8,160 nucleotides of DNA, from contig JAWWBN010000173.1 in the NCBI GenBank assembly GCA_033720955.1, forward strand, positions 1-8,160, read 5' to 3'. Origin of the DNA: JAWWBN01 sp033720955 (lineage in GTDB: Bacteria; Acidobacteriota; Thermoanaerobaculia; Multivoradales; JAHEKO01). Shown in pieces: positions 7,687 through 8,160 of the stretch (the stretch's first letter is position 1; each line of letters opens with the position of its first letter). The position numbers were made by a program, and so were the translations under genes. Below the pieces are notes generated by a model, which saw nothing but the letters and a program-made list of their open reading frames with translations, was not told the origin of the DNA and searched no databases.

Positions 7687-8160
7687 ATGACTCCGGAGCG
7701 GTTCAGACGGATTCGCGCCATTCTGGACCGGCGGCAGCCGGACCTGACGGTGCTGCTGGAGAACGTCCACAAGCCGCACAACTTCGCGGCGGTGGCGCGC
7801 ACCTGCGACGCCGTGGGGATTCTCGACGCCCACGCCGTGTATCCCGACGGCCGGATCCCCCGCCGTCTCGCCGCCGGCGCCGGCGCCGAGCGCTGGCTCG
7901 AGCTGCACGCCCACCCCGACGTCGCCACCGCGGTCCGGCGGCTGCGAGCCGAGGGTCTGCGGCTGGTCGCCGCCCATCCGGCGCCGGACGCCGTCGACTT
8001 CCGCGAGGTCGACTTCACCCGCCCCACCGCCCTGCTGCTGGGACAGGAGAAGGACGGCCTGAGCGACGAGGCCCTGGCGGCGGCCGACCAGGTGGTGGCG
8101 ATCCCCATGCTGGGCGCCGGGCTGTCGCTCAACGTCTCGGTGGCGGCGGCGCTAGTACTC
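7687..8160 (+). CDS. trmH: tRNA (guanosine-18-2'-O)-methyltransferase TrmH, C-terminus cut by the window edge
   Basis: TrmH methylates the 2'-OH of G18 in the D-loop of tRNAs using S-adenosylmethionine; it belongs to the knotted SpoU (SPOUT) family. The visible 158 residues align closely with E. coli TrmH. The N-terminal RRQPDLTVLLENVHKPHN (15-32) leads into motif 1 (HNFAAVARTCDAVG, 31-44, with conserved Asn32 and Arg38). DAVDFREVDFTRPT (101-114) is followed by motif 2 (LLGQEKDGLS, 117-126) and motif 3 (IPMLGAGLSLNVSVA, 139-153), which forms the knot and the AdoMet pocket. E. coli TrmH has 229 residues, so about 70 are missing beyond the edge. The ATG at 7687 lines up with the E. coli start; an in-frame ATG at 7678 would add MRI. 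No Shine-Dalgarno is seen for either, which fits a near-leaderless transcript. The identification is firm. Confidence 0.95.
   Translation, partial: MTPERFRRIRAILDRRQPDLTVLLENVHKPHNFAAVARTCDAVGILDAHAVYPDGRIPRRLAAGAGAERWLELHAHPDVATAVRRLRAEGLRLVAAHPAPDAVDFREVDFTRPTALLLGQEKDGLSDEALAAADQVVAIPMLGAGLSLNVSVAAALVL

Overview
This is a very GC-rich bacterial window made mostly of housekeeping genes, with a less conserved stretch of envelope and periplasmic genes. The Hfq-type protein (a long basic N-terminal tail followed by an Sm core containing GWIEWYDKNAIKLNR and LKHNIRFMYK) most resembles the variant I associate with Acidobacteriota. The RicT homologue, the MXAN_0977/MbnH-type di-heme protein and the Kazal remnant would fit Acidobacteriota or Myxococcota. 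The lineage is inference, not something the sequence proves.

Layout. On the minus strand, positions 1-2093 hold a ricT-hfq-pdxA transcription unit. It has a near-consensus sigma-70 promoter (TTGACA, 18 bp, GATAAT) and a leader of about 115 nt. ricT and hfq overlap by ATGA, and pdxA runs off the left edge. Upstream on the same strand is ispH-purD (10 nt gap), for isoprenoid and purine synthesis. Upstream of ispH, about 540 bp (4308-4845) contains no intact gene. It does hold a decayed Kazal-type protease-inhibitor domain on the minus strand, with an in-frame TGA at what looks like a cysteine position, and a sigma-54-type promoter (GG-N10-GC) on the plus strand.

That promoter faces a secreted outer-membrane beta-barrel protein (4846-5562). 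Its 3' end overlaps by 31 bp, tail to tail, the end of a minus-strand di-heme c-type peroxidase-like enzyme of the MbnH/MauG group (stop at 5532). A secreted TPR protein gene (6871-7548) lies just upstream of the di-heme gene on the same strand and is probably co-transcribed with it. Divergent from the TPR gene, trmH (tRNA Gm18 methyltransferase) starts at about 7687 and runs off the right edge.

How the genes fit together. RicT and Hfq are both tied to post-transcriptional RNA control and are translationally linked. The barrel, di-heme and TPR genes form an envelope cluster that lacks the MbnP partner usual for MbnH-type enzymes. I see no CRISPR array, insertion sequence, prophage or defence system. 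The least expected items are the Kazal remnant, the sigma-54 promoter and the solitary di-heme enzyme.
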